Positions 34,022 to 42,036 of a stretch of DNA of 64,000 bases are shown piece after piece. Under the pieces are notes generated by a model. It did not search any database. It had not been told where the DNA came from and saw only the letters and a list, made by a program, of their open reading frames with translations. Made by a program: the position numbers and the translations under genes. Source of the DNA: Euryarchaeota archaeon UBA170 (GTDB lineage Archaea > Thermoplasmatota > Poseidoniia > Poseidoniales > Thalassarchaeaceae); the NCBI GenBank assembly GCA_002499345.1, contig DALF01000019.1, positions 1-64,000 on the forward strand, in the 5' to 3' direction. The first letter of the stretch is position 1. The number at the start of each line of letters is the position of its first letter.

Positions 34022-34873
34022 TCAATTTCCTACCCACTCAGCATCCTTGCGTTCAAGGAATGCTTGAACTCCAATCTCCTTGTCTTCCGTATCGAACAGG
34101 GCGACGAATTCTGATCTTTCAGTCAAAACTCCCTCGCTGAATGGTAGTTCCAGCGAGGCGCGAATCGCCCTCTTGGCAACTTTAGTTGTGTAGGGGGACT
34201 TCTTTGCGATGATGTTTGCTAAATCCATTGTCGACTCTTCGAGTTCCTCTGGCTTTACCACTTTATTCACCAACCCAATTTCGAGAGCGTCTTTTGCATT
34301 TATCATCTCTCCTGCTAAAACAATCTCCATGGCCTTCCCATATCCAACAAGTCTGGAAAGTCTCTGTGTCCCTCCGCCTCCTGGAATTAGTCCCAAATTT
34401 ATCTCGGGCTGGCCGAACATCGATCTTTCTGAGGCTATTCTAATATCACATGATAGAGCGAGTTCGGTCCCTCCTCCGAGGGCGAAGCCGTCCACCATAG
34501 CTATTGTCGGCTTGGACAGGTTCCAAATCGCTTCCCAGGCGTTGTCTTCGAAAAATGGTCTTACGTCATCCGAGTTCTTACCTGAAAATTCTGAGATATC
34601 TGCACCAGCTGCGAATGAGTGGGGCTTCTTCCTCTTTCCCTCTGGTGGCTCTGATGGCTGTGCCCCTCTGATAATCACACATCTCACTCTATCGTCCGAA
34701 TCGGCCCTTTTACATTGTTTTTTTATTGAAAGATGTATTTTTTCGTTTAGTGCATTGAGTTTCTCAGGTCTATTAAGAGTCCATACAGATACCAATCCCC
34801 CAGGAGGGCTTGATCCATCAATCTCAATATCCGTAACCAACAATACGTCTTCTTCCATGTTTATCGCAGACAT
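34022..34873 (-). CDS. enoyl-CoA hydratase (crotonase family)
   Basis: 283 residues. The oxyanion hole (HSFAAGADISEFSG) and the following GFALGGGTELALSCDIRIAS are followed by MFGQPEINLGLIPGGGGTQR, with the catalytic Glu in QPE as in short-chain enoyl-CoA hydratases. It would hydrate trans-2-enoyl-CoA. An insertion (SEPPEGKRKK) sits before the oxyanion loop. It converges on the aldehyde dehydrogenase gene with a 10-nt gap and follows the proline-rich membrane protein on the same strand. Confidence 0.9.
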   Translation of the reverse strand: MSAINMEEDVLLVTDIEIDGSSPPGGLVSVWTLNRPEKLNALNEKIHLSIKKQCKRADSDDRVRCVIIRGAQPSEPPEGKRKKPHSFAAGADISEFSGKNSDDVRPFFEDNAWEAIWNLSKPTIAMVDGFALGGGTELALSCDIRIASERSMFGQPEINLGLIPGGGGTQRLSRLVGYGKAMEIVLAGEMINAKDALEIGLVNKVVKPEELEESTMDLANIIAKKSPYTTKVAKRAIRASLELPFSEGVLTERSEFVALFDTEDKEIGVQAFLERKDAEWVGN

Positions 34874-34891
34874 GGATGTGGTTTCAACGTA

Positions 34892-35836
34892 TCATTGACT
34901 GCCATCTGAGTTGACAACGGGGGGGAGTGGGGGCATACCGGGAGGAGGGAGTGGGGGCATACCGGGAGGAGGGAGTGGGGGCATACCGGGAGGCAAGGGC
35001 GTCTGACTCGCTTCTTGAGAGGGCGTCTCGACCATTGTCTGCCCCTCCTTTTGGGGAATTTCCAAAGGTGATCTGATCATCAAAACTCTGTTTGAGTCTA
35101 TTCTGAAGTAAGTTATTCCAAGGGGCTTTCCAGTATCTGGATTTTCAGGTTCTTCAAAGACCTGAATATCATGTTCTCCATCTCTGAGCAATGATGCTAG
35201 GTCCTCTCCATCCTCTGCCTCAGACCACTTCCTAGCCATGGATGCCTTCCTTTCAGCGAGTTTCATCCTTCTTCTTCGCTCGATATCAGAGAGCATCTTC
35301 TCCCTTTTCTCTCTTCTCTGGGCTATGAATCCTTCAATTTCTTCTTCTTCGTCGGAAACTGCGTCTCCCTTGGCAACATATTTCATTGCGATATTAGCAC
35401 CCTCAGGCATGATTGGAGGGTCAATTTTGATACCCGTATCATCTGATAGTTGAGCATTTCCTTGGGGAGTCGTGATGACTGGCAGTGAGGGAGGTGGAAT
35501 CATTACAGGCAAAGGGGGCATTGGCATCATTGGAGAAGTGGGTGGCCTTCCACGTGATCTCCTCAATTCGGAGTCTTCTACTTCAGATACCTCTACTGAT
35601 TCATCCTCTGACAGATTTATTTCAGGTTCCAACGGAGGGGAGATTGATTCGGATTTTTCTCGAGTGGGAATGACCATCTTCTCACGGCCGGTAAAAATCA
35701 GAAGAGAAGCTAGGGCCAAGAGAACAGTTCCTCCGGCTATTCTCTGTGTTAAATCGACCTCTCCTTGAAAGGCCAAAAAGAGTATCATGCCTACAATTAG
35801 GGCAATCCAATTGATTAGTCTAGTCAGAGAAACCAT
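34892..35836 (-). CDS. membrane protein with proline-rich, repeat-bearing C-terminus
   Basis: 314 residues. Two hydrophobic N-terminal spans (approximately 6-25 and 32-48) are followed by a long acidic, Pro/Met-rich segment, a charged helical region near 165-215 (EEEIEGFIAQRREKREKMLS) that could be coiled coil, and a small beta-looking stretch (GITYFRIDSNRVLMIRS). It ends in tandem octapeptides PPLPPPGM, encoded by a 24-nt DNA repeat. No family was recognised. The spans and proline tail suggest a membrane-bound scaffold facing the cytoplasm, but this is a guess. Confidence 0.6.
   Translation of the reverse strand: MVSLTRLINWIALIVGMILFLAFQGEVDLTQRIAGGTVLLALASLLIFTGREKMVIPTREKSESISPPLEPEINLSEDESVEVSEVEDSELRRSRGRPPTSPMMPMPPLPVMIPPPSLPVITTPQGNAQLSDDTGIKIDPPIMPEGANIAMKYVAKGDAVSDEEEEIEGFIAQRREKREKMLSDIERRRRMKLAERKASMARKWSEAEDGEDLASLLRDGEHDIQVFEEPENPDTGKPLGITYFRIDSNRVLMIRSPLEIPQKEGQTMVETPSQEASQTPLPPGMPPLPPPGMPPLPPPGMPPLPPVVNSDGSQ
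34926..34997 (-). repeat. 24-nt tandem repeat encoding PPLPPPGM
   Basis: Units begin at 34926, 34950 and 34974; the first two are identical and the third begins the same way and then diverges. Each is AGTGGGGGCATACCGGGAGG plus AGGG on the plus strand. The frame is preserved, so each unit adds one proline-rich octapeptide to the end of the membrane protein. The identity of the units at DNA level suggests recent expansion by slippage. Confidence 0.9.
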
Positions 35837-35870
35837 GCCACTCCCAGCCTTGACAGGAGGGGGTATAACT

Positions 35871-36464
35871 TCACATTGACGGATGAGTGATGGCTTCAGA
35901 CAGCGCCTTCAGAGATTTTCCCCTGTGTGATAATGTTGATTTTTGTGATTTGCTCATTTGTCCGAAAGACAATCCATTTGAGTCATCTGGAAAAAAGATT
36001 GGATCATAGCCGAAACCGCCGTCTCCGCATATATTTTCACCTATCTTTCCTCTGCAGACTCCAGTCGTCACTATTCGAGTACCATTCATCATCAGAACAG
36101 TCACCGCTCTGTACTCACAGTGTCTTTTTCTTTCTTCACTCATTAGTTTTAGAATACCATCAAGTCCAATCGTCTCGAAAACATATGATGAATAGACGCC
36201 GGGAAACCCATTTAATGAGTCTATGAATAGTCCAGAATCCTCGACTAGGATTGCGCAGTTCATAACTTCTGATTCTGATAACATATTAATTGCCTGCTTA
36301 GATTTTGAAATGGCTACTTCCATCAGTTCTGATGACTGTGGTTCAATAAAATCTGGAGGTTGTCCATCAATAATGAGAAGCTCAACGTTGTGCCCTAGTG
36401 GCTCTAGATACTCTCTAGCCTCATCTAACTTTTTTGAATTGCCTGTTGCAAAAATTATTCTCAT
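35871..36464 (-). CDS. rdgB: XTP/dITP pyrophosphatase (RdgB/HAM1)
   Basis: 197 residues. IIFATGNSKKLDEAREYL is the nucleotide-binding start, LVEDSGLFIDSLNGFPGVYS the metal/catalytic segment, and GDGGFGYDPIFFPDDS the substrate loop; SHRGKSLKAL closes the protein. It removes inosine and xanthosine triphosphates. It sits 4 nt after bud32 on the same strand; a bud32/rdgB association is common in archaea. Confidence 0.95.
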   Translation of the reverse strand: MRIIFATGNSKKLDEAREYLEPLGHNVELLIIDGQPPDFIEPQSSELMEVAISKSKQAINMLSESEVMNCAILVEDSGLFIDSLNGFPGVYSSYVFETIGLDGILKLMSEERKRHCEYRAVTVLMMNGTRIVTTGVCRGKIGENICGDGGFGYDPIFFPDDSNGLSFGQMSKSQKSTLSHRGKSLKALSEAITHPSM

Positions 36465-36468
36465 TAAA

Positions 36469-37092
36469 CTACCCCATATATCTGACCCGATTCCTGATTT
36501 GATTGAACCTAGAAATTACTGACTCCGGGCTATAAGGAGATTCGGTGGATGACGATTCACTATATCCAATTAGTACGTCCTCAATCCCTTTTTCAAGCTC
36601 AGAATGACTCGCTGAAAGACATTCATTCAATACTTGGAGATCCTGTCCCATATGCTCCAGTTCTGCAGAAATCCTAGATAGTCCGAAATCAAGTAATGAT
36701 ATTTTTCCTGTTCCATCAATCATGATGTTATGAGTTGTTAAATCTCCATGTGAGAGGCCAAGTTCATGTAGTTCTCTAATTTTTTCACCTATTTTAAACA
36801 TGTAATCTTCTCCTATTGAGTCTCCGACTAGTGATTCATAGATTGGGTTTCCTCCAAGTTTAGAAAGTACCATCCAACCCTCCTCATGATTTATCTGAAG
36901 GAGTCTGGGTGCAGAGAATTGAGTAATCTGTAATCTGGAAAGTACCTTGGCCTCTACAGTAATTCTACTCTTCGTCAGCCTGGCATCTAATTCCATATGC
37001 CTGTAACCCCTTCTCCTACGTGACTTGAGTACTGCTGGGATGCCTAGCCATAAGCCTGAAGTTACCCTCGCCTCGGCCCCGATATGAATCAT
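36469..37092 (-). CDS. bud32: Bud32 (KEOPS complex kinase/ATPase), stand-alone
   Basis: 207 residues from the ATG at 37092, giving the normal start MIHIGAEARV; a longer frame to 37131 overlaps the divergent nadA region. The mini-kinase lacks a glycine-rich loop. It has VLKSRRRRGYRHMELDARL, SRITVEAKVLSRL, LSHGDLTTHNIMID (catalytic loop) and ISLLDFGLSR (DFG). Bud32 works with Kae1 to make t6A37 in ANN-decoding tRNAs. In many euryarchaea kae1 and bud32 are fused; here bud32 is alone and Kae1 is not in the window. Confidence 0.93.
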   Translation of the reverse strand: MIHIGAEARVTSGLWLGIPAVLKSRRRRGYRHMELDARLTKSRITVEAKVLSRLQITQFSAPRLLQINHEEGWMVLSKLGGNPIYESLVGDSIGEDYMFKIGEKIRELHELGLSHGDLTTHNIMIDGTGKISLLDFGLSRISAELEHMGQDLQVLNECLSASHSELEKGIEDVLIGYSESSSTESPYSPESVISRFNQIRNRVRYMG

Positions 37093-37191
37093 TTCAGACT
37101 CTTTCCAATATTGGAAGCATGGGCCGGCCATGGCTATGGGAGGTCACATACCTTGAAAGCGATTCCACCGAAGCGAACTCTGGAGAAACAT

Positions 37192-38271
37192 ATGGAAATG
37201 CCATCAGCGCCTTCGCCAAGAGGGCTAGTAGTGCCGAAGTTCTTCTCCGAAGAGGAGATTGAATTAGAGGCAAAAAGACTGTTTGAAGCAATAGGCCAGA
37301 GCTCCCGATGGAATATGAGAATTTGTAGATCAATTTCACCATTGACATTAGAAATTAACCATTTAAAGAAGCAGAAAGATGTTTTTCTGATAGCTCATTC
37401 ATATCAAACCCCAGACATTGTCTACGGCGTTGCTGATTCTGTATCCGATAGTTACACTTTGTCTAAAGCAGCACGGGATGCTCCCCAGAGGACCATTCTC
37501 TTCTCTAGTGTGAGATTCATGGCCGAAACCGCAAAGATTGTCAGTCCTCACAAAACCGTTTTACATCCATCTCCTGATGCCGGCTGCTCATTGAGTGATG
37601 GGATTAATGCGGACGATGTGATCAAATTAAAGGAGAAATACCCGGGGGTTCCTGTAGCATGCTACATCAATACTACAGCATCAGTCAAGGCAGAATGCGA
37701 TGTTTGCGTAACTAGTAGCAACTATCTGAAAATATGCGAGAGACTCCCGGGAGATAAGGTAATTTTTGTTCCGGATAGATTCATGGGAAAACATATCCAA
37801 AAACATCTTCAAGGTAGGAAAGAAGTGATTATTTTCGATGGAGAATGTGAGGTTCACGCCGAGTTCACTGGGGAAAAGGTAATTTCATGGAGAGAGAGGA
37901 TGAGTTCTATCGGTATCGACCTTCAAGTTCTTGCACATCCGGAATGCGACGCAGGAGTTTTGGAAGAGAGCGACTTTGTCGGAAGTAGTGAGCTTTTGAT
38001 GAAGGAAGCTATGCGATTAGCTTCGATAGGGAGTCAGGATATCATGCTAATTACTGAGTGTGGGACAGCTGAGAGAGTACTTGCAGAGAGTGAATATGAG
38101 ATAAATCTCCTAGGCGCCTGTGTCATGTGCAGACACATGAAAAGGACTCAACTAGAGGATATCCTACAGGCACTCAGGGACCCCATGCCAGATCAGATAA
38201 TTGAGATTGATGAAAATATAATTAATCGTGCGAGAAAATCACTTGATGAAATGTTCAGACTTGCTGAATAG
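37192..38271 (+). CDS. nadA: quinolinate synthase
   Basis: 359 residues from the ATG at 37192 (or 37198). Longer in-frame starts overlap bud32. VFLIAHSYQTPDIVYGVADS, FSSVRFMAETAKIVSP, PDAGCSLSDG, VACYINTTASVKAECDVC, FVPDRFMGKH, HPECDAGVLEESDFVGS and LGACVMCRHMKRTQLEDI are all NadA blocks, with three cysteines suited to bind the [4Fe-4S] cluster. It condenses iminoaspartate with DHAP to quinolinate in NAD synthesis. NadB and NadC are not in the window. Confidence 0.95.
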   Translation: MEMPSAPSPRGLVVPKFFSEEEIELEAKRLFEAIGQSSRWNMRICRSISPLTLEINHLKKQKDVFLIAHSYQTPDIVYGVADSVSDSYTLSKAARDAPQRTILFSSVRFMAETAKIVSPHKTVLHPSPDAGCSLSDGINADDVIKLKEKYPGVPVACYINTTASVKAECDVCVTSSNYLKICERLPGDKVIFVPDRFMGKHIQKHLQGRKEVIIFDGECEVHAEFTGEKVISWRERMSSIGIDLQVLAHPECDAGVLEESDFVGSSELLMKEAMRLASIGSQDIMLITECGTAERVLAESEYEINLLGACVMCRHMKRTQLEDILQALRDPMPDQIIEIDENIINRARKSLDEMFRLAE

Positions 38272-38276
38272 AAGTG

Positions 38277-40382
38277 TCATTTTTCAGACTGTTTCTGTCT
38301 CGCCCATGTGAATACTAATGGAATCAACAATACTACCGACGTCTGTAAAATTACGGAGGAATATGGTTCAAAGGTCTCTTCTAGGTTGTACCATTTCAAC
38401 TCTGCTTCCCCATTATTTCCAGTTTCAATCCATCCGACGCCCCCCAGAAGAGCCTGTGGACTAGAATGGCTTTCATCCTCATCAAATGTCAGTTGTTCTG
38501 TCTGATTTGATTCTATTTGGTAGATAAAGACTTGAGTTGTCTCAGATTCCTCGGGATTGGATGCGCCTGGCTGGAATCTAGGAATTTGGAGAAAGGCGAC
38601 ATTCCCATTTCCTATACTAGGAGAAGACGACTCCCATATCGGAGTAGATATCATAGTCTGCATACCGGAAAATGCATCTGCGAAGACTGTCCTATTTATT
38701 GGCCCTACATCTACCACTACAGCGACTGCTTGACCATCAATTGCAATATCTACAATATTAGACTTTGAGTAATTTATTTCCACTCCTGACTGCTCAGATA
38801 AAAATTCATCCTGTGCAATATCTGCAATTACGTCTAGGTAGATTGCGGTAGTAGGGCTGGCCTCGGTAAGTGATGAGATGTACACTGTCGGACCTGAGGA
38901 ATCGTTGTATATTGACCACGCGACAGAGTTTCCAGATACCTCTAGCGTATCTACCTCATTGGATATTCCCCCTAATTCTGAGATCTCTTGTTCTGAGTTC
39001 ATCGTCAAAATACCATCTACGGTTAGCATCACAATGAGGGGATTTCCATTTCCATCATATCCGATATCTGAAATATCAATCTCAAAATCAACATTCTTAG
39101 AGAATATTGGCAGATAGGGATTATCTAGAGATTCTAGATCATAGAGATCTACTCGAGTCTGATTATTTACTAAAAGATACGAGCCTGAAATCGATATACT
39201 TGGCTCTTCCAACCAAGTAGGGCCGGATATTAATTGGCCTTGTCTTCCCTCTAAGCTAGTATTCAATGCAGTAATCTCAACATCATCTATTCCGTCCATT
39301 TGAGGATCTACTTCTATTCCTATCAGCCAATCATCAGAGCCGGCGGCGGAAGTTGGCCACTCAACTCCTTCTACGGGAAAATCTTGATGTGTAGCATCCC
39401 AAAGAAGCACAAAACCAGTAGATAGTAGTAAAGCGGCTATGAAAACGCTGGTCTGCTTACTTCCCGGTTCCTTGAGGAGGGAAAGCTTCTGTCTGGCATA
39501 ATTCCTAGCGCCCGTAAAGAAATTTTTTGGATTATCAATAAGCCTAGCAAGCTTCCTGGTGAATAGCCTTTCATCAGCGATCTTCCAAATCCCCTTATGT
39601 GTCCTCTCCGTGACTGACACAGCTGCAATTGCAACAATCATCCCCCCAAGTATATCTATGGCCCAATGAATTCCCAGGTAGACAATAGAGAAGGCGGTCA
39701 AAGCTAGGAAAGCCACTAGGAATCTTCGAAAATTTAGCCACCTTCCATCTTCGTCCCATCTCGTCATGGTTAGCCATATGGCAAATGGAAGACCGATGTG
39801 TAGACTAGGCATTCCATTAGTAAACGGATCTATACGGGTGAACCAGTTGTGAATCTCAGGAGTCAGATCATAGGCTACAGTTTCCATGAGGGGAATGTAG
39901 TCTCCCGTCACTCTTACATTGAAGAATAGATAGAATGGAATTGCTAGAATGTAGACCCAGAACATCGAAAGGGAGACGCGATCTGCCATATGACGATCAT
40001 CGAAGTATATTGGATATACGAAGGAAGCGAAAGTCGCTGTCATGAATCCCATGACATAGAAGTGTGTTAGGGCCACATCCAAGAAATCGTTTCTGAAGCC
40101 TTCCTGTACCCACAGTACTATGTCTCCTTCGATGGCGTAAACGTAGGGAGTCATGTCTAGTTGTGTGTTGGCCATCAAAATTCTATCCAAGCCATCTAAA
40201 ATATCCTTCCATAGATATACTGAGAAAACCACAATCATGTGTGCCCAGTATCTTCTGAACATATCTATGAAGCCCTCGATTCTGACTTTAGCATAAGGGG
40301 GCTTGAAAATTGGCATCATTGCTACGCTGATGAGAATAGCACCTGTTATCCAGGTAATGTAAATCCCGCTTCCTACGGCCAT
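38277..40382 (-). CDS. PAP2-superfamily membrane enzyme fused to a large extracytoplasmic domain
   Basis: 701 residues. Residues 1-260 have about seven membrane spans, with the PAP2/Aur1-like motifs GMPSLHIGLPF (S193, H195) and YLGIHWAIDILGG (H239, D243). A further span near 305-325 (VFIAALLLSTGFVLLWDA) leads to about 350 outward-facing residues with repeated aspartate-rich beta strands, resembling a beta-propeller or TolB-like domain. A last span lies at approximately 676-694. PAP2 enzymes dephosphorylate or transfer lipid phosphates, including inositol-phospholipid synthesis. The fusion is unusual. The propeller call is by repeat pattern only. Confidence 0.75.
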   Translation of the reverse strand: MAVGSGIYITWITGAILISVAMMPIFKPPYAKVRIEGFIDMFRRYWAHMIVVFSVYLWKDILDGLDRILMANTQLDMTPYVYAIEGDIVLWVQEGFRNDFLDVALTHFYVMGFMTATFASFVYPIYFDDRHMADRVSLSMFWVYILAIPFYLFFNVRVTGDYIPLMETVAYDLTPEIHNWFTRIDPFTNGMPSLHIGLPFAIWLTMTRWDEDGRWLNFRRFLVAFLALTAFSIVYLGIHWAIDILGGMIVAIAAVSVTERTHKGIWKIADERLFTRKLARLIDNPKNFFTGARNYARQKLSLLKEPGSKQTSVFIAALLLSTGFVLLWDATHQDFPVEGVEWPTSAAGSDDWLIGIEVDPQMDGIDDVEITALNTSLEGRQGQLISGPTWLEEPSISISGSYLLVNNQTRVDLYDLESLDNPYLPIFSKNVDFEIDISDIGYDGNGNPLIVMLTVDGILTMNSEQEISELGGISNEVDTLEVSGNSVAWSIYNDSSGPTVYISSLTEASPTTAIYLDVIADIAQDEFLSEQSGVEINYSKSNIVDIAIDGQAVAVVVDVGPINRTVFADAFSGMQTMISTPIWESSSPSIGNGNVAFLQIPRFQPGASNPEESETTQVFIYQIESNQTEQLTFDEDESHSSPQALLGGVGWIETGNNGEAELKWYNLEETFEPYSSVILQTSVVLLIPLVFTWARQKQSEK

Positions 40383-40437
40383 TCAATACCTCCCGAGAAG
40401 TATGTTTGACATGAATTCGACCCTTGAAATTACTATT

Positions 40438-41442
40438 TTAGGTGATCTTCACTTGGTGAATATCACCTTTCTCCAATGATGAAAGTATCTCTTCAACGAC
40501 CTTACTGAACGATAATGCAGTTTCTCCTTCTGGTTCTGCCACAATCCTATGAACTCCATCATCCCCTCCCCTCACCACTCCTGGGTCGAAGGGTAGTCGC
40601 CCTAGGAAGGGCACTTCTAGCTCATGTGCAGAGTCTTCCCCCCCTCCTGATTTGAACAGATCTAAGGTTACAGACCATTTTCCCTCGGGTGAAGCAGTAA
40701 TATCGATAGGGACCCCCGTTGGTCCAATCATAGAGAATTGACTACCAGCTTCCGCGGTTCCTGAAATGGTGTAACCACTCATATTCTCGACCACGCCAAG
40801 AACAGGGACTGATATTGTCTTGGCAAAATTGATTGATTTTCTACTGTCCAAAAGTGCGACTTCTTGAGGAGTGGTTACAATAACCACTCCATCCAAATTT
40901 GGTAGTGTCTGGCTTACTGTGAGAGGCTCATCACCGGTTCCGGGAGGGAAATCTATCACAAGAGTGTCAAGCTCTCCCCATGCCACATCTCCGATAAATT
41001 GCTGAATGGCGCCGAGTTTTATCGGTCCTCTCCAAATTACAGGCTTATCCGGATCTTCAATCAGGAATGCCATTGAAATGACCTTTATCCCATGGGGACC
41101 TATTGCGGGAAATATCTGACCGTCTTCTATGTGGAGCTCTGTCCCCTCAATGCCTAGCATCTTGGGCACATTAGGCCCTGTAATATCTATGTCCATTAGT
41201 CCAACTTTCTTCCCCATACGAGCTAGTGAAAGAGCTATTCCGGTGGCCACCGTAGTCTTTCCAACACCTCCTTTTCCAGAGAGAACCATGATTTTATGGC
41301 GGATTCCCTCACTCATTTTTGACATTCTCATTTTTCTTTGCATCTGTTGGTAGGCCTGCTCCATCTGAGCTCTCTGATTCGAGTTAGCTTCCTCTTCTGC
41401 TTGAGAATCAGGAGAATGGTGTGACACGGGCGAATCTGCCAT
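40438..41442 (-). CDS. Mrp/NBP35-type P-loop ATPase lacking all cysteines
   Basis: 334 residues. The deviant Walker A VLSGKGGVGKTTVATGIALS, the switch DIDITGPNVPKMLG, and VIDFPPGTGDEPLTV are textbook Mrp/ApbC. After ENMSGY, where the family has the cluster-bridging C-P-x-C, there is instead a 40-residue cysteine-free insertion (approximately 228-268) before GGGEDSAHELEVPFLGRLP. The whole protein contains no cysteine. It therefore keeps the ATPase but cannot bind a bridging [4Fe-4S] cluster in the usual way. A Gln/Met-rich N-terminal helix (approximately 20-50) precedes the P-loop domain. Confidence 0.9.
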   Translation of the reverse strand: MADSPVSHHSPDSQAEEEANSNQRAQMEQAYQQMQRKMRMSKMSEGIRHKIMVLSGKGGVGKTTVATGIALSLARMGKKVGLMDIDITGPNVPKMLGIEGTELHIEDGQIFPAIGPHGIKVISMAFLIEDPDKPVIWRGPIKLGAIQQFIGDVAWGELDTLVIDFPPGTGDEPLTVSQTLPNLDGVVIVTTPQEVALLDSRKSINFAKTISVPVLGVVENMSGYTISGTAEAGSQFSMIGPTGVPIDITASPEGKWSVTLDLFKSGGGEDSAHELEVPFLGRLPFDPGVVRGGDDGVHRIVAEPEGETALSFSKVVEEILSSLEKGDIHQVKIT

Positions 41443-41542
41443 GATACTTGGTAAGAGCGGGCATACTTCAATGCTAGTCTAGGTAATTTTAATTAATTGC
41501 TATTGGGGTTGAGTTAATTTAGTTCAATTCATTCGGAAATCT

Positions 41543-41920
41543 GTGAGGTTTCTATTCGTTTGTGTAGGTAACACTTGCAGGAGCCAAATGGCTGAGGCGA
41601 TATGTAAGAGTCTTGGACACTCTGCTAATTCTGCTGGGACACACCCTGGAAGGGAAGTTAATGCAAATGCAATCAGAGTACTAGAAGAAAGGGGGATAGA
41701 GTCAATGGGACTTTTCCCTAAATCAATAGATGATATTGAAACCGACGGCTATGATAAGATAGTTAGCATGGGCTGTGGAGTACAATGTCCCAAACTCCCC
41801 ATTGACTACGACTGGGGACTAGATGACCCTCATGGAAAGTCGATAGAAATATATAGATCGACACGAGATTCGATAATTGATTTGATGCGTGAATTGATTC
41901 TAAAAGAGACCGACGCTTAG
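41543..41920 (+). CDS. low-molecular-weight phosphatase / ArsC-type arsenate reductase family protein
   Basis: 125 residues from a GTG at 41543. FVCVGNTCRSQMAEAI is the C-x5-R P-loop. GCGVQCPKLPIDYDWGLDDP contains the second and third cysteines plus the D-P catalytic aspartate pattern of thioredoxin-coupled ArsC. Both arsenate reduction and protein-tyrosine phosphatase activity are possible; the two extra cysteines favour arsenate reductase. No ars operon genes flank it. It ends 30 nt before tRNA-Gly(GCC). Confidence 0.83.
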   Translation: MRFLFVCVGNTCRSQMAEAICKSLGHSANSAGTHPGREVNANAIRVLEERGIESMGLFPKSIDDIETDGYDKIVSMGCGVQCPKLPIDYDWGLDDPHGKSIEIYRSTRDSIIDLMRELILKETDA

Positions 41921-41949
41921 AAAAGCGATTCTGCTTTCCCAACATTCAC

Positions 41950-42024
41950 ACGAGTGTAGTGTAGTGGTTATCACCCGGCGTTGCCAACGCCGGAACCCGG
42001 GTTCAAATCCCGGCACTCGTACCA
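41950..42024 (+). tRNA. tRNA-Gly (anticodon GCC)
   Basis: Complete plus-strand cloverleaf. Acceptor ACGAGTG (41950-41956) pairs fully with CACTCGT (42014-42020). The anticodon arm CGGCG-TTGCCAA-CGCCG gives anticodon GCC. The T arm is CCGGG-TTCAAAT-CCCGG. The discriminator is A (42021), and CCA is encoded (42022-42024). No intron. It decodes GGC/GGU. It converges with the large surface protein gene, whose stop is 13 nt away. Confidence 0.97.
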
Positions 42025-42036
42025 TTTTATCTGGAA

